A DNA stretch of 64,000 nt, from positions 1 to 64,000 of the forward strand of contig JAPLYO010000015.1 in NCBI GenBank assembly GCA_026395555.1. The letters run 5' to 3'. The position numbers and the translations under genes were made by a program. The notes under the pieces are model-generated. The model was not told the DNA's origin, ran no database searches, and worked only from the letters and a program-made list of their open reading frames with translations. Source of the DNA: Candidatus Peregrinibacteria bacterium (GTDB lineage: Bacteria; Patescibacteriota; Gracilibacteria; UBA1369; UBA12463). Below, in pieces: positions 59,922-64,000 of the stretch (position 1 is its first letter; every line of letters starts with the position of its first letter).

Positions 59922-62900
59922 ATGAATCAGATCGCAAAACAACACGGAAAAAAGAAAAATAATTTTTTCAAAAAAGTGATCGTCTCGCTGACGATGCTTT
60001 TTATGATCAGTGGATCGATTCAAATGGTCGCGGCGGCAAGTATAACCGACACGCTCGGAAGCGTAGTTGATAAGTTATTTACGACGGATACCGGAACAGG
60101 CATCGTCTCACTTACAGATTTTAAAGGAGGTCTCTCGGCACCCTCAACAGAAGGATATGACGCGAAGCTTACTGAGGTTACAGACGCTCGTACATTTATC
60201 GTGAAGGTTGTTAAGTACGCCCTGAGTTTTTTGGGATTAATCGCCGTGTTGATTTCTATCTATGGTGGAGTGAGAATCCTCACCTCGGCAGGTGAGTCTG
60301 ATGGCGTAGAAAAAGGAAAAAAAGCAATCACCTATGCATTAATCGGTATCGTTGTAATCCTGGCATCATACGCCATCGTTAATACGGTACTGCAGGCGCC
60401 TGGTGGAGCACCGGCGAACGTACAGACACAGACAGGTACGCAGTCGGCGCTGGGCTTAGGACCGGCAAGTGGAAATAACTCACAGGCAAGTAGAGTGTAT
60501 AATTTAGCGATCAATGTAATTAAGACATACCAGAACTATGCTCAGGGGGCTCTCGCGATCGAGGGTATCCAGCAGAGTATAGACAAGATCTGGAATGGCG
60601 TAAGTTTTAGTAATCAGAGCGTTGCGAACAGCGCTCTTTCACAGATACAAAATAATTATAATTCCATCGCTGAAACGTTGAGCGCAGCGGCCAATCGTAG
60701 CACAGAGCTCTCGGTACTTACTGACATGGTTCAGTATCAGAGTTTATTCGTAAAGAAATGGATCGATACTCGAAGATCAGAGATGAGCGCAGTGGCAAAT
60801 GCAGCACTTTCTGGCGCAGGTGTAACGGCAGGTTCAACAGGTGATAATCTCACGACATTCAACGGAGACTTCGCGCTCTATGGTAAGTATTTCGTCGGAA
60901 AATATGGCGAACTTATTGTAGCCCTAAAGGATGGTTCATATGATATCAATGGTTCAAAGGTAGACATTGGAATCAACGCCATGAAGACACAGTTGGCCGG
61001 CGATTTTGATACTCAAATGGATAAATATTCTAAAGAGCTCGCTGATATCAAAAACAGCCTCTCTCAGGCAGATGGAACATTGACAATCACGGATGCGGGA
61101 AGAGCGATTTTTGAAAAAATATACACAACAGACTCCGGTGTGGCCGATATGATCCTCCAACTTAAGAAGGATAAATTGTCGCCAGTAGATAGTAAAAAAA
61201 CACTCAAGGATTTGGCAACAAATCTAGGAAGTCTGTATGAAATTCTTAAAGATCTAAAAGGCGTTGACGTTAAATTGGCGGCAAGTATCAAGGAGGGAAA
61301 CGCGCCGCTCATTGTTACCTTCAGAACACAGGGTTCAAAAGATCCATCAAACCTCTCAATTATTGATGATAATATTTTCTGGGATTTGGATGGTGACGGA
61401 AGCTTCGGTAAGACAGGAAAAGAGGTGAATAGTATTGGTTGCGTAGAGCCAAAATCAGCAGTAGCTACTTGTATTTACAAAAAACCGGGAACGTATCATG
61501 TTGCCGTAAGAATTAAGAGTGCATCGCCGGACAATAGTGTTATCGAGGGAATTCAGTATGTTGATATCAAGGTAAATCCGGCACGTGCTCGATTTAACTT
61601 ACAACTTATTTCTACGAATAATAATCATGAAGAGATAATTCCTATCACGGCATATGACAAGAATGGTCTGCTCAAGATCGATCGTGCTCGTGTTCAGCTC
61701 GCTTTTAGTGAGATTCAGAAGAGTCTAAAATTTAGTGCTACCGGAACGATTTCTGGTGATACTACGAAGCTTGATGATGGAACGGATCTTTCCAAACAGA
61801 CGCAGGATACAATCCAGCGAGTAAAATGGTCGTTCGGTGATGGTACTGAAATTGACGACTCGCCTGCGGAAAATCCAAATATTCTCGTAGTCGATCATCC
61901 ATATGCACGAAAAGGTAGTTATCAGGTCACACTCGAGGTGACGGGAAAGGATGGTATTGTAGACAGAAAGATATTTTCCGTAAATGTTGCCGATATATCG
62001 GCTATCATTAATGTCACTCCTGGATATACAGCAAAAGTGAACTCGCCAATCACCTTCACGAGTTCGGTAACGAGCGATGGAAGTAAGGTTATTGTGACAG
62101 AATGGAGTAGCACGCCGGAAAACAGCAAGCTCTCAAGTAAGCAGCCACAGTTCTCTGCGGCAATCGATAAGCCGGGAACATATACGGTTGAGTTACGAGT
62201 TCAGAACGAAAACAAGAGCGAGGCAGTTGATAAAATCGATATCACCATCGAATCAAATCCGCCCGTTGCAAAGTTTTCCGCAAAGGCCCCAGTAGCATCC
62301 AAGCCTGCAGAAATTCTGCTCGATGGATCGGAGTCGTATGATCCGGATGGAGTAGGTACAAAAATCTTGTATCAGTGGAAATTGGAGGGAGAAGAGAATA
62401 AGGATTACAAGATTCTTGACGGAAATGAAACAAATAAAACGATGCTTATTCGTTATCTTACGGTGGGAGACCACAAGGTAGAGCTCACGGTAGAAGACGA
62501 GAGTGAACGCGGAAAAACAACAAAATCATTACAAACGATTAGCATTAAATCATTACTCGATATTGTGTGGCTCGATAGCACGCAGTCGACAGGAATATTG
62601 GATGCATCCGGTGAGTCAGAGATTGCCATGGGCGTACAGAGCATAAATGGAAAGACATACTCATGGGACTTCGGAGATGGTGAGGTAGAGGACGGAGTCT
62701 TTACCACGACAGAGGCTCAGACGAAGCATATATATAAGAAGGCGGGAGTATTTACCGTATTTATGACGGTAAAAGATGATAATAACAATGAGCTCAAGGT
62801 GTCTCGTCGAATCTCCATCGGAGGAGGTGATGCTCCAATTATTTCTACGCAAGTATTGGTAAATGGTCAGGAGCCGGATGGTGCCCAGATGTTCACGGTA

Positions 62901-64000
62901 AATAGAGTCGACGTGATAACATTTGATGCAACGGCCTCAAAAAATCGCGATGGCACAACGAAAAATCTTGATTACTCATGGGATTTCGGTGACGGCAAGA
63001 AGAGTACAAAAGCGCTCGCGACATATTCATACAAAACGCTCAGCCCAAAAGATATTGGTTATTTCACGGCAAAGTTAACGATTTCGGATAAGTCTGATCC
63101 TACGAAGAAAGCCGAAGATACATTCAAAATAAATGTTGTCGCCCTAAAACCTCAATTGAAGACTCTCCTTGTTATTCCGCTCTCGGCCGAGTTTAAGACA
63201 CCGACTCGAGTTCAGCTCAAGGCTATCGAACCAAAAGCTCCGGAGGGTTCAATCGTCTCATACCGATGGTGGTATTACGATCCAAAAGACAATACAAATG
63301 AACTCGGATCTCAGATCACAACAACTCCGGAAACAACATTAACTATTGGAACGAAGGGCGAGGAGGGTGCTCAGATCACCTATGCATTTCAGGTTGAGAT
63401 GCGTGACACGGAGAATCAAACCATTACGGCATCCGACATACTTGGCGCCGAGAACCTCCCAACGCTTACCGTAACGAATGGTGCAAACAAACCGCCTGTT
63501 GCGGAAATCATTGCGAGCAAAACATCAGTGAATGCAGGGGAGGCGATTACATTTACCTCAAACTCCAAGGATGTTGATGGGAAGATCGTTTCATATGTAT
63601 GGGATCTCGACGGTAACGGGTTCCAGAACGACGAACCAACGACAAAGTCGAGCATTACAAAAGTATACGATTCAGTTGCTCCAGAGGGTATTAAGGTGCG
63701 ACTCAAGGTTATAGATGATAGCTATGCGGAAGGAATTTCACCTCCGATTACCATTTATGTAACCTCAAAAACCACGCCACCAAAGGCATCATTTACGTCG
63801 ACGCAAAAAGAAGGAACGATGGAGGTTGCATTCAATAGTACAACGATCGTCGATCCAACGCTAACATTGACTGACACGGTATGGGATTTTGATACAGCAT
63901 CAATGTATAACTCGGCCGATTCAGATGGTAATGGCATCAAGGACGATGACAAGGACGCAACGACGAAGAATCCTACGCACACCTATCAAGCGCCTGGAAT
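59922..64000 (+). CDS. Giant T4SS-pilin/PKD surface protein, continuing past the window
   Basis: The frame is open from ATG 59922 to the end of the window (at least 1359 codons). It has a signal-like helix (about residues 18-38), one pilin-like two-helix unit at about 90-158 with ISIYGGVRILTSAGESDGVE and KKAITYALIGIVVILASYAI, and a helical stretch up to about residue 450. From there come at least five and perhaps seven PKD-type beta-sandwich domains, recognisable by YSWDFGDG, VKWSFGDGTEID, YVWDLDGNGF and similar, as well as KAGVFTVFMTVKD-like ends. PKD domains mediate protein or glycan binding at the surface. Together with the two genes upstream it may form a single membrane-surface complex. 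Confidence 0.8.
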   Translation, partial: MNQIAKQHGKKKNNFFKKVIVSLTMLFMISGSIQMVAAASITDTLGSVVDKLFTTDTGTGIVSLTDFKGGLSAPSTEGYDAKLTEVTDARTFIVKVVKYALSFLGLIAVLISIYGGVRILTSAGESDGVEKGKKAITYALIGIVVILASYAIVNTVLQAPGGAPANVQTQTGTQSALGLGPASGNNSQASRVYNLAINVIKTYQNYAQGALAIEGIQQSIDKIWNGVSFSNQSVANSALSQIQNNYNSIAETLSAAANRSTELSVLTDMVQYQSLFVKKWIDTRRSEMSAVANAALSGAGVTAGSTGDNLTTFNGDFALYGKYFVGKYGELIVALKDGSYDINGSKVDIGINAMKTQLAGDFDTQMDKYSKELADIKNSLSQADGTLTITDAGRAIFEKIYTTDSGVADMILQLKKDKLSPVDSKKTLKDLATNLGSLYEILKDLKGVDVKLAASIKEGNAPLIVTFRTQGSKDPSNLSIIDDNIFWDLDGDGSFGKTGKEVNSIGCVEPKSAVATCIYKKPGTYHVAVRIKSASPDNSVIEGIQYVDIKVNPARARFNLQLISTNNNHEEIIPITAYDKNGLLKIDRARVQLAFSEIQKSLKFSATGTISGDTTKLDDGTDLSKQTQDTIQRVKWSFGDGTEIDDSPAENPNILVVDHPYARKGSYQVTLEVTGKDGIVDRKIFSVNVADISAIINVTPGYTAKVNSPITFTSSVTSDGSKVIVTEWSSTPENSKLSSKQPQFSAAIDKPGTYTVELRVQNENKSEAVDKIDITIESNPPVAKFSAKAPVASKPAEILLDGSESYDPDGVGTKILYQWKLEGEENKDYKILDGNETNKTMLIRYLTVGDHKVELTVEDESERGKTTKSLQTISIKSLLDIVWLDSTQSTGILDASGESEIAMGVQSINGKTYSWDFGDGEVEDGVFTTTEAQTKHIYKKAGVFTVFMTVKDDNNNELKVSRRISIGGGDAPIISTQVLVNGQEPDGAQMFTVNRVDVITFDATASKNRDGTTKNLDYSWDFGDGKKSTKALATYSYKTLSPKDIGYFTAKLTISDKSDPTKKAEDTFKINVVALKPQLKTLLVIPLSAEFKTPTRVQLKAIEPKAPEGSIVSYRWWYYDPKDNTNELGSQITTTPETTLTIGTKGEEGAQITYAFQVEMRDTENQTITASDILGAENLPTLTVTNGANKPPVAEIIASKTSVNAGEAITFTSNSKDVDGKIVSYVWDLDGNGFQNDEPTTKSSITKVYDSVAPEGIKVRLKVIDDSYAEGISPPITIYVTSKTTPPKASFTSTQKEGTMEVAFNSTTIVDPTLTLTDTVWDFDTASMYNSADSDGNGIKDDDKDATTKNPTHTYQAPG

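Noticed and set aside
1-64000. Use of UGA as glycine, as in Gracilibacteria BD1-5 and Absconditabacteria
   Set aside because: alr and the zincin gene stop at TGA exactly where their families end, and I saw no in-frame TGA inside conserved domains.
59922-64000. Several antisense reading frames of 60-100 codons over the PKD gene
   Set aside because: They have no family features and mirror the codon usage of the continuous plus-strand frame, which holds the PKD motifs.

Overview
The window looks like a chromosomal segment of a Candidate Phyla Radiation (Patescibacteria) bacterium, most plausibly of the Peregrinibacteria/Gracilibacteria side. The reasons are the DUF177-rpmF pair, several S-layer-homology (SLH) proteins, T4SS-pilin-like membrane proteins next to a giant PKD protein, a membrane-anchored BaseplateJ-like protein beside an FtsA-like ATPase, and many short cell-surface proteins. 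UGA is a normal stop here (alr and the zincin gene end on TGA), so the UGA=Gly code of Gracilibacteria BD1-5 and Absconditabacteria does not apply. The lineage is inference; no rRNA is present.

Layout. 1-6.9 kb: cell-envelope proteins (membrane protein, a frameshifted Pro/Gln-rich protein, a 4-Cys-repeat lipoprotein, a secreted beta-rich protein, the BaseplateJ-like protein, FtsA). 6.9-16.7 kb: housekeeping (alr, Bax-inhibitor protein, DUF177-rpmF-nusB-rnc, Nudix, pepA, msrB) with a lipoprotein, a GNAT protein, tRNA-Leu and an SLH protein. 16.7-25.2 kb: phosphoketolase, two HAD phosphatases, a second SLH protein, trxB, DUF2203, a two-domain thyX broken by a 71-bp tandem duplication, and tRNA-Ile2. 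25.2-32.4 kb: accessory genes under local regulators (TrmB with a PLP-fold pseudoenzyme, Fic, a cold-shock-like protein, HxlR with a nitroreductase), then hemW-zincin and mnmA. 32.5-42.3 kb: lemA-DUF3137, then a complete pentose phosphate pathway as two convergent operons (gnd-zwf-pgl and tal-pgi-tkt) around a decayed AbiEi-like gene. 42.3-47.2 kb: rpsT, a 1295-residue repeat/SLH surface protein and a YtxH protein. 47.2-53 kb: folD-purF-purD, an alpha/beta hydrolase and dut-tmk. 53-57.6 kb: a DUF1385 protein and the secE-nusG-X-rplK-Y-rplA cluster, with two non-ribosomal membrane genes inserted. 57.7-64 kb: three consecutive proteins built from seven T4SS-pilin-like membrane units, the last continuing as a PKD surface protein beyond the window end.

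How genes fit together. Glucose-6-phosphate can enter the oxidative branch (zwf, pgl, gnd), the non-oxidative branch (tkt, tal, pgi) or be cleaved by phosphoketolase to acetyl-phosphate. dut, tmk and thyX make dTTP. folD, purF and purD supply one-carbon units and early purine intermediates.

Expression style. Shine-Dalgarno sequences are essentially absent. Promoters with recognisable -35/-10 boxes sit either 20-45 bases upstream of the ATG or so close (TATAAT-like box, 6-9 bases, ATG) that the transcript should be leaderless. No gene-free stretch exceeds about 275 bases, and I saw no CRISPR array, insertion sequence or rRNA.
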